Positions 25,894 through 33,040 of a stretch of 64,000 nucleotides of DNA are shown here, in pieces. The first letter of the stretch is position 1. The number at the start of each line of letters is the position of its first letter. A program made the translations under genes and the position numbers. The stretch comes from Solirubrobacterales bacterium. Lineage in GTDB: Bacteria > Actinomycetota > Thermoleophilia > Solirubrobacterales > Solirubrobacteraceae. The stretch spans positions 1-64,000 of the forward strand of contig DAHUYZ010000005.1 in the NCBI GenBank assembly GCA_027306855.1. The letters are read 5' to 3'. Below the pieces are notes generated by a model. That model was not told the origin of the DNA. It did not search any database and saw nothing but the letters and a program-made list of their open reading frames with translations.

Positions 25894-26496
25894 TTAGCTC
25901 AAGCGCCGGGCGGCAGCAGGCAGGATCGAGTCCAGTGCGCCGGTGAGCTCCTCTCCGGTTGGCGCGCGCTCGGGGTCGAGGAGCCATTGCAGGGCAAGGC
26001 CGTCGACGACGGCGATGAGTAGAGAGGCGAGCGTCCGCGCGGTGTGCTCGTCGAGCGCATCTGCGCCGGGGATCGTGGTCTCGATCGTCGCCTGGGATGC
26101 GCGACGGGTCTCCTCGATGAGGTCGGCGAGCTGTGCGCGCAGGGTGGGTGAGCGCGCGGCGGCGGGCAGGGCCTCGATGAGCGCGAGCATCAGCCCCTGT
26201 TGCTCCTCAATACTCTCAGCTGCCCCGGAGGAGAAGGTGCGCAGATGCTCGATCGGCCCCGCGCCTTCGTGCGCGAGCACGCGCGAAAGGAAGTACTGCG
26301 TCCACTGGCGAAGCCCCTCGCTCAGAGCCTCCCTGAGGAGCGCGTCCTTGGAGCCGAAGTGGTAGCCAATCGAGCCGAGGTTGGCATTCGAGGCGGCGGC
26401 GATGTCACGCGCGGTTGTGTGCGCGTAGCCCTTCTCGCGCAAGCACTTCAGCGCTCCTTCGATCAAGCGCTGGCGATGGTTCTCTCGGCCTGCCAT
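25894..26496 (-). CDS. TetR-family repressor
   Basis: 200 aa. The N-terminal HTH is classical: RLIEGALKCLREKGYAHTTARDIAAASNANLGSIGYHFGSKDALLREAL (residues 10-58). The rest is the helical ligand-binding/dimer domain. It diverges from the CrtA-like gene across 69 bp holding a palindromic site at 26530-26547, so it most likely represses itself and the oxygenase cluster until an effector binds. Effector unknown, plausibly a substrate of the oxygenases. Confidence 0.9.
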   Translation of the reverse strand: MAGRENHRQRLIEGALKCLREKGYAHTTARDIAAASNANLGSIGYHFGSKDALLREALSEGLRQWTQYFLSRVLAHEGAGPIEHLRTFSSGAAESIEEQQGLMLALIEALPAAARSPTLRAQLADLIEETRRASQATIETTIPGADALDEHTARTLASLLIAVVDGLALQWLLDPERAPTGEELTGALDSILPAAARRLS

Positions 26497-26529
26497 GAAC
26501 TGAGTCTAGAAAGAAGCTTGAACATATGT

Positions 26530-26547
26530 CTTGCACAAACGTACAAG
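26530..26547. promoter_or_regulatory. Palindromic operator candidate for the TetR repressor
   Basis: CTTGCACAAACGTACAAG is an imperfect palindrome (12 of 18 positions symmetric), framed by a wider AGCTTG...CAAGCT pair (26515-26549 region). Size and position suit a TetR operator. Confidence 0.5.
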
Positions 26548-26565
26548 CTCTGTTAGCGTGCGCAC

Positions 26566-27333
26566 GTGCTCTTGTCTCTCGATGAGCGTGGTCGAGCGCC
26601 GCTGCTCGCTGCGCACGTGACCGACTTCCGCGGTGTGCATTCGCCGGCCATGTGGCGCCACGCTGCGAGGCAACAGATGACCGACCTTCCCGGCTTGGTG
26701 TTCGCTAAGGCGATGCCGTTTATCGGCTCACGATCGAGCGCCGGGTTCGGTGCCGGCGTTCCCGCCGATCGCAGCCAAGTGCTGCTCACAGCATGGCGGA
26801 CGAAGCCAGACTTCGATGCGTTCCTCGCTCACCCGATCGCCGAGCGCCTCGCTGCCCAGGCCCAGTCGTGGTGGGCGCTGTTCGAGGTCGCTTCGACGCG
26901 CGGATCGCACTACGGGGCCACGCCGCTGTCCCCGACCGATACCGGCTCAGGGGCGTTTGCCGTGCTCACCCTTGGCCGCACACGGTCACGGAACCTGGTG
27001 CGGTTCCTGCGCGAGGGGACCCGGCTGGGGGCTTTTATCCGCGAGGCGCCCGGATTGATTACCGCCTACTCCGCGGGCATTCCACTCACCGGCAACTGTA
27101 CGGTAAGCATCTGGCAGTCAGAAGAGGACATGATCCACTTCGCCTACGGCAACACAGACGGGCACGGCAACACCGTTCGACGCGACCCGCCGATCCTCGC
27201 CGAGCAGCTGGGCGCCCGCATGCGCCTGCGTCGCTTGGGCGGAAACTGGGACCCGAGAACACTCCACGCCGTCAGGCTCGCGCGACTCGCCGCGACGCTG
27301 AACGATGGGTGGAACGGTGTGACGGGCGTGTGA
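26566..27333 (+). CDS. Spheroidene-monooxygenase (CrtA)-like protein
   Basis: 255 aa from GTG 26566. It has the two half-domains of CrtA-type proteins: QVLLTAWRTKPDFDAFLAHP with ASTRGSHYG, and later VSIWQSEEDMIHFAYG, then a region ending ARMRLRRLGGNW, matching my memory of CrtA (...TFSIWPD...ARF...GTW). CrtA is a haem-dependent ketolase acting on acyclic carotenoids; here the true substrate is unknown. It starts a presumed operon with a flavoprotein monooxygenase 4 bp downstream, under the divergent TetR repressor. Family assignment from memory, moderately secure. Confidence 0.65.
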   Translation: MLLSLDERGRAPLLAAHVTDFRGVHSPAMWRHAARQQMTDLPGLVFAKAMPFIGSRSSAGFGAGVPADRSQVLLTAWRTKPDFDAFLAHPIAERLAAQAQSWWALFEVASTRGSHYGATPLSPTDTGSGAFAVLTLGRTRSRNLVRFLREGTRLGAFIREAPGLITAYSAGIPLTGNCTVSIWQSEEDMIHFAYGNTDGHGNTVRRDPPILAEQLGARMRLRRLGGNWDPRTLHAVRLARLAATLNDGWNGVTGV

Positions 27334-27337
27334 AGTT

Positions 27338-28393
27338 ATGCGCGTGCTGATTGTCGGCGGCGGCGTCGCGGGGTTGACGCTGGCGGCGAAGCTGGCCTGT
27401 CAGGGGCGCGAGCCGCTGGTCGTGGAGCAGTCGTCCTGCTATGGCGAGCACGGGTTCAGTGTTTCGCTCTACCCGTACGGCTCGGCGGTGCTGCACGGGA
27501 TCGGCGCTTATCGCGAACTCGCGACGCGCGGGGTGCAGATGAAGACCTACGAGATCGGCGATCGCCGCGGAAGGGTGATCCGCAGGATCGATTTCTCGCG
27601 CCTGCTGGGCGCCTACGGCCCAACCTACTTCACCACCCATGCGCAGCTGATCGACTGCCTGCGACGCGCTTGCGGCGAGCGCGTGCAGCTGCGGATGGGA
27701 AGCACCGTGAGCGCCCTGAAGCAAGCCGGCGAGGAGGTCGAGGCGACGCTCAGCGACGGTACGACCGAGCGCTTTGATCTGGTCGTCGGGTGTGATGGGG
27801 CGCACTCAGTCACGCGCGAGTTGCTGTTCGGCCCGCAGCGCGGTTTTGACACAGGCTGGGTGGGCTGGACCTGGTGGGCGCCGGAGAGGATCTTCCCACC
27901 CGAGACAGCACGCGAGCACTGGCTTGCAGGCGCACTGTTCGGCGCCTATCCGGCACCGGGCCAGACGATGTGCATCATCGCGGTACCGCGTAGCGTCGCC
28001 GACCCCGCCGGCGAGCTGGATGAGCGAGAGCTGCTGGCAAGGCTCGGCGGCGCACTTGGTCAGCTCGCCAGCACCCCGGCGCTCGCCGCCGCGCTCGCGC
28101 TGGCCTCCGAGGTGTGGCCGTGGCGGTTGCGCGATGTGCGCTCGCGACGGCTGAGCAGCGGTCGCGTCGTGCTCTGCGGCGACGCCGGCGCCGCGTTCCT
28201 ACCCACCGCCGGGGTAGGTGCGTCGGTGGCGCTGCGCTGCGCCGCTGCCCTCGGTGAGGAGCTCTCGCGCGCCGACGCGCGCCTGGCCCCCCTAGCGATC
28301 GAGCGGTATGTCAAGCGCATCGCGAATACGGTGTGGGCCAACCAGCGCGACTCGCGCCGCTTGGCCCGCGCGATGTCCTCCAGAACCCTCTAG
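27338..28393 (+). CDS. FAD-dependent monooxygenase (PHBH fold), first of two
   Basis: 351 aa. Rossmann start MRVLIVGGGVAGLTLAAKLA, the DG motif FDLVVGCDGAHSVTRE (about residues 147-162) and the GD motif RVVLCGDAGAAFLPTAGVG (about 280-298) define class A flavin hydroxylases. These use NAD(P)H and oxygen to hydroxylate or epoxidise aromatic, quinone or polyene substrates. Four bases separate it from the CrtA-like gene, so they are co-translated. Cytoplasmic. Substrate unknown. Confidence 0.88.
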   Translation: MRVLIVGGGVAGLTLAAKLACQGREPLVVEQSSCYGEHGFSVSLYPYGSAVLHGIGAYRELATRGVQMKTYEIGDRRGRVIRRIDFSRLLGAYGPTYFTTHAQLIDCLRRACGERVQLRMGSTVSALKQAGEEVEATLSDGTTERFDLVVGCDGAHSVTRELLFGPQRGFDTGWVGWTWWAPERIFPPETAREHWLAGALFGAYPAPGQTMCIIAVPRSVADPAGELDERELLARLGGALGQLASTPALAAALALASEVWPWRLRDVRSRRLSSGRVVLCGDAGAAFLPTAGVGASVALRCAAALGEELSRADARLAPLAIERYVKRIANTVWANQRDSRRLARAMSSRTL

Positions 28394-28522
28394 CGGCCCG
28401 GGGACGAGAGCTGCTGATCCGTCACACGCCGGTACGAATGATGATCGGCTCAATCCTCGCGGCGATGCGCCAACCACTTTGAACACATCTACACAACATC
28501 GGCCAGAACACCCTAGTTCGTG

Positions 28523-29632
28523 ATGCAGCGGATTGTCATCGTCGGCGGCGGGATCGGCGGCCTGTGCGCGGCGAGGGCCGTGGCCCTGGCCGGCCACGAG
28601 CCGCTTGTGCTTGAGCGCTCGCCGGTCGGCAACGCGATCGGCGCGGGCCTGATGCTCTGGCCCAACGCCGTGCACGCCTTGGACGCACTGGGGCATGGTT
28701 CGGCGGTGCGCACGGTCGCAGCACCCGCCCAGCACGCGGTATTCCGCGACGCTACCGGGCGCACGCTGTCGGAGGTCGATTCGGAGATGGTAGGGAGGCG
28801 TGCGGGGGCGCCGATGCTCGTGGTCGAGCGACCGGCTTTGCACGAGGTGCTCGCCGCGGGGGTGACGGTGCGCTATGACAGTGCAGTAAGCGCGGTCGAT
28901 GAGCGAGGGGTCATCCTCGCTGGCGGGGAGCGAGTGCACGCCGACGCGGTGATAGGCGCCGACGGCATCGGCTCGGTCGTGCGCGAGCACGTCTGTCCAG
29001 GCGCCCAGCCGGTCGATACCGGCTACACAGTGATCCGCGGTATAGCTGCCCACGACATAGGGCATGGGGAGGCGTTCGAGGCATGGGGCTGCGGCGAGAT
29101 CGTCGGCGGAGCGGCGCTGCCCGGCGCACGCTCCTACTGGTTCTACGAGGCCCCGAGCGCGCTCGTGGAACGGGACCCGCTCGCCATAGTCGGTGCCACG
29201 AACTGGCCGGCACCGATACCAGCCCAGCTCGCCGCCACACCGTCCGAGAGCATCCTCGTCAACCGCATCCTGCGCCTGGCCGCGCTACCGGCATGGACAC
29301 GAGGAACGGTAGCGCTGCTCGGCGACGCCGCTCACGCGATGGAGCCTAACCTCGGGCAGGGCGCAGCCCAGACCATCGAGGACGCCGAGGCGCTACTCGT
29401 CGCGCTGCGCGCCAGCAATGAGCTGCCCCACGCGCTCACCGCCTACGCGACAGCGCGCCGTCGTAGGGCGCACATGTTTCAACGCGAGTCCTCGCGCTTC
29501 GCCCGCATCGCACTCTCAACCCACACCCGCCCGCGTAACCTCTTCATGCGACTGAGCCCAGAGATGGTTCGACGCCGCACAATGGAGGCCCTGCTGCGTC
29601 GCCACGCCCCGCCGCGCACCGTATCGCCGTGA
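28523..29632 (+). CDS. FAD-dependent monooxygenase (PHBH fold), second of two
   Basis: 369 aa. IVIVGGGIGGLCAARAVALAG, DAVIGADGIGSVVRE and VALLGDAAHAMEPNLGQGAAQTIEDA mark a class A flavin monooxygenase; the last motif is very like zeaxanthin-epoxidase and salicylate-hydroxylase relatives. GTG 28520 precedes the ATG. The 126-bp gap from the first monooxygenase is longer than within an operon core but all read the same way. Together with the CrtA-like gene this gives three oxygenases under one TetR regulator, hinting at stepwise oxidation of one lipophilic substrate (inference). Confidence 0.88.
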   Translation: MQRIVIVGGGIGGLCAARAVALAGHEPLVLERSPVGNAIGAGLMLWPNAVHALDALGHGSAVRTVAAPAQHAVFRDATGRTLSEVDSEMVGRRAGAPMLVVERPALHEVLAAGVTVRYDSAVSAVDERGVILAGGERVHADAVIGADGIGSVVREHVCPGAQPVDTGYTVIRGIAAHDIGHGEAFEAWGCGEIVGGAALPGARSYWFYEAPSALVERDPLAIVGATNWPAPIPAQLAATPSESILVNRILRLAALPAWTRGTVALLGDAAHAMEPNLGQGAAQTIEDAEALLVALRASNELPHALTAYATARRRRAHMFQRESSRFARIALSTHTRPRNLFMRLSPEMVRRRTMEALLRRHAPPRTVSP

Positions 29633-29714
29633 CTCGGCTAGCAACGCCAAACGCGACATAACCCGTGACGCCGGCACGGTCAGCCTGCCGGGCGCCGTGC
29701 CAAGATTTGGGGGC

Positions 29715-30677
29715 ATGGCTGGCGCTGACGTTCTCCTGACCCAGATCCGAGAAGACGCCCTCGGCGGAAAGCCGCTCGCTGACGCGCTGCGCAAGGTGGT
29801 GGCCCTCGGAGCTGAGACTGGTTCCGTACAGCTTCGCCAATGGGCTGGGCTAGAGCTACGCAGCTACAAAGACAGTGGTGTCGAGTTGCCTGCCTACCGC
29901 AAGCCGAGCGCCGTGATCCTCGTCGACGGAGTAGTGAACGTGCCTGGGGGGATCATGAAGAACACAGGGCGGCAGATCAGCCCGCGATCGCTCCCGGACT
30001 TCGCGAGGGACAAGCTCGACGAATATGTGCCGTTGCTGAATCCCGTGGCTGAAATCGAATCGATGCTTAGGCAAGCCGAGACGAACGGAGCGATCAACCT
30101 GTCGCTGCCGCACAGCCAGGATCTCGTCAACGTGATGAATCACGAAGTGGGAAACCCTTTCCAGCGGATCACCTCGATGTATTGGTCGCTCGCGGCGCCG
30201 GCAATCGCGGGGGCGCTCGACCAGATCCGAACAGCGCTCGTGGAGCTGGTCGCCGAGGTGCGCACAGAGATGCCGGCCAACGCAAGCGAGCCAACCGGTG
30301 AGACAGTCGACCGCGCCTTCAACATCGCAATCTACGGAGGCAATCCACACGTCAACGTGACGACTGCGACGGCGAGCGGTTCCGGCTCGCACACGGTCAG
30401 CGCCAAAAGTTCCATCGCGAACACGCATCACGTCGAGACGCTGTGGCCCGCCTTGTGCGCCGAGCTTACCGAGCTTGGACTGCCTGGCGAGGAGCTGGAG
30501 GAGCTGCACGGCGCGCTCGTCAGCGACGCCGACTACGGCAACGAACTCGGCCCGGCGACGAGCAGTTGGCTCGGGAGGCTGAGCGGGAAGCTCGCCACAG
30601 GCGCGCTGACCGTAGGCAGTGCGGCCTCGTCCGAGGCCATCAGTCACGCGGTGCTGAAGGCGCTCGGGCTCGCTTAA
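29715..30677 (+). CDS. AbiTii-like abortive-infection protein
   Basis: 320 aa from ATG 29715 (track start 29697 also possible). The N-terminal 85 residues match the AbiTii pattern: an initial LLTQIREDALGG, then PLADALRKVVALGAETGSVQLRQWAGLELRSY and VELPAYR. The rest is novel to me: a helical middle, then a Gly/Ser/Thr-rich segment IYGGNPHVNVTTATASGSGS and a C-terminal helix with SSEAISHAVLKALGLA. AbiTii proteins come from phage-exclusion (Abi) systems, mechanism unknown. It stands among other defence-type island genes, which supports the call. Confidence 0.72.
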   Translation: MAGADVLLTQIREDALGGKPLADALRKVVALGAETGSVQLRQWAGLELRSYKDSGVELPAYRKPSAVILVDGVVNVPGGIMKNTGRQISPRSLPDFARDKLDEYVPLLNPVAEIESMLRQAETNGAINLSLPHSQDLVNVMNHEVGNPFQRITSMYWSLAAPAIAGALDQIRTALVELVAEVRTEMPANASEPTGETVDRAFNIAIYGGNPHVNVTTATASGSGSHTVSAKSSIANTHHVETLWPALCAELTELGLPGEELEELHGALVSDADYGNELGPATSSWLGRLSGKLATGALTVGSAASSEAISHAVLKALGLA

Positions 30678-30848
30678 CTCGACCGAGGCAGGAACTCTTG
30701 GTGCTCCGGTGACCAAGGATTGTGTTCTTGGGTGCTCTACGCACGGGCGAGCGCGACTTGGACCCGCGACGGCTGCTGGGCCGTCTCGCGGTCTGTCAGT
30801 TGTAATGCCGTAGGTGCGCCAACAGTGCCGACCACGAGCCGGCTACGC

Positions 30849-30900
30849 TACGTCGGCCTTGGCTGACGGTTGCCGCTTCCGTGGCTCTATCCCTACCGGG
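30849..30900 (+). pseudogene. Decayed copy of the DUF5678/retropepsin gene junction
   Basis: TACGTCGGCCTTGGCTGA at 30849-30866 is identical to 32201-32218, the end of the DUF5678 gene. The following GTGGCTCTATCCCTACCGGG mirrors CTGGCTCTACCCCTACCGGG at the start of the retropepsin gene. Between and around them the copy is scrambled. Sequence similarity fades upstream, so only a scar remains. Confidence 0.7.
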
Positions 30901-30932
30901 ATGCCCCTCGCTGGGTGTCCGTCGAGCGCCGA

Positions 30933-31508
30933 TCACGATAGGAGTTCATCGAGCATCTCCCGAAGCGGCGAATTGTTGCCACGGTGACTCTCGCGGGCAG
31001 CATGGACGTTACGTTCGGCATCGAGGCGAGCCCATGTGATCGGATGGCCGGCGGCCTTGGCGATCTGGCCGAGGAATACTCGTTGGGTGCGGCCGTTGCC
31101 CTCGCGGAACGGATGGACGGCGTTGATCTCGGCGTAGTAGTGGGTCAGTCGCTCCACGAACTGCTCGCGTTCCAGTCCTTGGAGGCGGTCCTCGCGAGCC
31201 AGGTCGGCGAACAGCGTCGTCAGATACGGGCCGATGTGCTCTGGCAGGGCAAACAGGTCGCCGCCCTTGGCGATCCGCACCGTGCGAAGCTCGCCGGCCC
31301 ATGCGTACACCTCGCCGAAAATGTAGTCGTGGGTTGCCTTCAGGTGGGCGAGGTCGTAGTCACCCGGGATGAAGCGTCGTTCGAGCTGGGCGATGCGAAT
31401 GGAGCTGAGCGCCGCCTCCTGCCCAGCAAGCTTGGTCGCCTCGTGTATCCCGAGGCGATTGCGCAGTATGTCGGTGCCCGGATAAACGTACGGGTCGTCG
31501 TCGGCCAT
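30933..31508 (-). CDS. Fic/DOC-family AMPylating toxin
   Basis: 191 aa. The catalytic loop HPFREGNGRTQR (about residues 136-147) has every key residue of the Fic motif HxFx(D/E)GNGRxxR, and TITHDYIFGEVYAWAG-like sequence (KATHDYIFGEVYAWAGELRT) is the conserved upstream helix. Fic toxins transfer AMP from ATP to targets such as gyrase or topoisomerase IV subunits. The adjacent upstream gene encodes a VbhA-type antitoxin with the inhibitory motif, so this is a class I Fic module. Transcribed leftward, against the cargo genes. Confidence 0.92.
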   Translation of the reverse strand: MADDDPYVYPGTDILRNRLGIHEATKLAGQEAALSSIRIAQLERRFIPGDYDLAHLKATHDYIFGEVYAWAGELRTVRIAKGGDLFALPEHIGPYLTTLFADLAREDRLQGLEREQFVERLTHYYAEINAVHPFREGNGRTQRVFLGQIAKAAGHPITWARLDAERNVHAARESHRGNNSPLREMLDELLS

Positions 31509-31541
31509 CGCCGGACCGTATCTGGTGAACGTGTCGGGGCC

Positions 31542-31742
31542 TTACGCGCGCACCGGCGCGAGCAGCTCGGCAAGCGGCTCGCCGACGCCGATCCGCTGGG
31601 CAGCCTCATCCAGCTGGGCGTCGCTGATCTCTCCGCAAGCCCAGCGATCCAGCAGCTCCTCGGCGACACCGGGATCGAGGCCCTCGACGCGAACGGAGGC
31701 CAGAGCGTTTTCAGCCGCCTGGAGGCGTGTTGTCATGACCAT
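31542..31742 (-). CDS. VbhA-like antitoxin of the Fic toxin
   Basis: 66 aa, ending 33 bp before the toxin start. NALASVRVEGLDPGVAEELLDRWACGEIS contains SVRVEG, matching the (S/T)xxxE(G/N) inhibition motif, whose Glu reaches into the Fic ATP site and blocks AMPylation. Length and the GEIS ending match VbhA proteins. GTG or ATG start choices around 31736-31742 differ by two codons. Encoded first, as usual for antitoxin-toxin pairs. Confidence 0.85.
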   Translation of the reverse strand: MVMTTRLQAAENALASVRVEGLDPGVAEELLDRWACGEISDAQLDEAAQRIGVGEPLAELLAPVRA

Positions 31743-31775
31743 ATTCTAGCCGTTGGCTTGGTTCTCGTCATGGTC

Positions 31776-31810
31776 GCAATCTTGGTAGCAATTTGAGCCG
31801 ATCTTAGCTG
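31776..31810 (+). repeat. 35-bp repeat near the internal att core (copy 1)
   Basis: GCAATCTTGGTAGCAATTTG onward matches 32922-32956 with two mismatches in 35 bp. Each copy lies 104-142 bp before a tRNA-derived core, a layout typical of integrase arm sites beside attP. Confidence 0.85.
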
Positions 31811-31917
31811 GGCCGCGCGTGAGGCGCGCACCAAGACCTGCGCGATCCGCTGTATCTACGCCCCAACATCGAGCGCCCAACCCGTGAACTCGGCGGCGTC
31901 CAGCCGGTTCGCGCTAT

Positions 31918-31932
31918 GCCCAGTATCGCCCA
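31918..31932 (+). repeat. Partial internal att core
   Basis: GCCCAGTATCGCCCA is a 15-bp exact match to the 3' part of the tRNA-Val core. GGTTCG, the T-loop start, lies 6 bp further left, as if an insertion had split the longer core. Confidence 0.7.
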
Positions 31933-32026
31933 TGGCAGGATTTGGCTCTAGGAAGCGGGATCATGCGGCGCGGTATGGCAGATCGTGGCGGCTGGCTGAA
32001 CTACACTCTCACTGGAGGTCATCTTC

Positions 32027-32218
32027 ATGCAGCCGATTCGCACCGACTTCAAAGGCTATGAGGGCAAGTTCGTCGCGATCGACGCGCGCACAGGCAAGAT
32101 CGTGATCGCCGACAAGGACCCGCGCGTGGTGCTCGAAAAGGCCAAGGGCCGCAACCACATCGTCGTGCACGGCCGCGTGCCCTACGCGGACGAGCCGATC
32201 TACGTCGGCCTTGGCTGA
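32027..32218 (+). CDS. DUF5678-type small protein
   Basis: 63 aa. GGAGG lies 9 nt before ATG 32027. EGKFVAIDARTGKIVIADKD and PYADEPIYVGLG fit the short DUF5678 fold (roughly a beta-rich domain in which a protein states 'is this item used'). Members usually precede a retropepsin-like gene, as here. The downstream gene's TTG start lies inside this gene's last codons, so the two are coupled. Function of the family is unknown; antitoxin-like behaviour is a guess. Confidence 0.7.
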   Translation: MQPIRTDFKGYEGKFVAIDARTGKIVIADKDPRVVLEKAKGRNHIVVHGRVPYADEPIYVGLG

Positions 32219-32714
32219 GGCACCGCCTCAACTTCCCTGGCTCTACCCCTACCGGGAGGACGCGCAGTCCACGCGGCTCGGTGATCCGGTCTTCAGGCCG
32301 TTCGTGCCGGTATCTCTCGTGTACGGCGAGCAGCGCACCTGGTCGCTCACAGGGCTGATCGATAGCGGCGCCGACGCGATTCTTGCGAGTGACCTGCTCA
32401 CCGAGCAGCTGGGCATCGATCTCTCCGACCACGAGGGCCAAACCACCCATGCCGTCGGCGGTAGGGTCGCCGTCGCCCGTTACAAGACCGTCGGTCTGCG
32501 TCTGCATCCCCGCGACGCCGACGAGCAGCGTTACGTCGAGTGGCAGGCACAGGTCGGCTTCATCGAGGGCTGGCACAGCGACGGCCTAGTGTTGCTCGGC
32601 AACGTCGGCTTCCTGGACCGCTTCACGGTCACAATGAGCCGCTTCGCCCAGGCCGTGGCTGTGAAAGATCGTGACGCCTTCGACGAGCGTTACGGCACCG
32701 TGCTCAGCGACTGA
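32211..32714 (+). CDS. Retropepsin-like aspartyl protease-fold protein
   Basis: 167 aa. The motif LTGLIDSGADAILASDLL carries the D-S-G catalytic triplet of retropepsin-type aspartyl proteases (about residues 46-63), and LVLLGNVGFLDRF resembles the second conserved strand (normally ILGxxxL). One Asp per chain implies a homodimer, as for retroviral protease. The start is TTG 32211, overlapping the DUF5678 stop by 8 bp. Substrate unknown. The pair lies between the internal and outer att cores, so it may have arrived as its own insertion. Confidence 0.78.
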   Translation: MAEAPPQLPWLYPYREDAQSTRLGDPVFRPFVPVSLVYGEQRTWSLTGLIDSGADAILASDLLTEQLGIDLSDHEGQTTHAVGGRVAVARYKTVGLRLHPRDADEQRYVEWQAQVGFIEGWHSDGLVLLGNVGFLDRFTVTMSRFAQAVAVKDRDAFDERYGTVLSD

Positions 32715-32796
32715 TCGGGCACCGCTCGTGAGACGCGCGCGCCAGGTGCGGCTACCTTCGTCGACGCTGATCCCGGATGCCGACCCCAAAAAGAAA

Positions 32797-32818
32797 GCCC
32801 CGGGTATCACCCCGGGGC
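32797..32818 (-). terminator. Intrinsic terminator on the minus strand
   Basis: Hairpin GCCCCGGG-TATCAC-CCCGGGGC; read leftward it is followed by TTTCTTTTT. No minus-strand gene ends here now, so it may insulate the island's right end or be left from a lost gene; the hairpin could also work weakly for the retropepsin gene. Confidence 0.7.
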
Positions 32819-32921
32819 GTGGTCGAGACCGGAGCCGTCCAAGCGGGCCGACCTCGTGCCCTCACAATACGCGATCCGGCAACCGAGTCAAAATCGCCGC
32901 CGCAGGCGCTGGTGCTTGGTA

Positions 32922-32956
32922 GCAATCTTGGTAGCAATTTGAGCGGATCTGAGCTG
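32922..32956 (+). repeat. 35-bp repeat near the outer att core (copy 2)
   Basis: Same sequence as 31776-31810 with two mismatches. Here it also contains a short tandem, TTGGTAGCAATC-TTGGTAGCAATT, suggestive of paired integrase arm sites. Confidence 0.85.
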
Positions 32957-33019
32957 ACCCGAGAGCACGCAACCCCAATGAATCCGGGGCCTCTCGCCTC
33001 ACGTTCTCGCCAGAGACGA

Positions 33020-33040
33020 GTTCGAGCCCAGTATCGCCCA
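33020..33040 (+). repeat. att core, right end of island
   Basis: GTTCGAGCCCAGTATCGCCC plus A, identical to 11193-11213. No tRNA sequence precedes it, so this is the duplicated att end and not a second tRNA gene. Confidence 0.9.

Larger units (their letters stand above)
11193..33040. mobile_element. tRNA-Val-integrated composite genomic island, about 21.8 kb
   Basis: Bounded by a 21-bp perfect direct repeat of the tRNA-Val 3' end (11193-11213 and 33020-33040). Contents fit an integrative mobilizable element plus cargo: serine recombinase beside the tRNA, Replic_Relax protein, TraG-like ATPase, small membrane proteins, an HTH-TPR regulator, a giant surface protein, defence-type genes (AbiTii-like, Fic/VbhA), an oxygenase cluster and broken genes. 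Parts, notably 16.5-16.7 and 18.1-19.9 kb, are visibly AT-richer than the chromosome. No full mating-pore (VirB-like) set is seen, so self-transfer is unlikely from this segment alone. A partial internal core at 31918-31932 suggests layered insertions. Confidence 0.85.
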
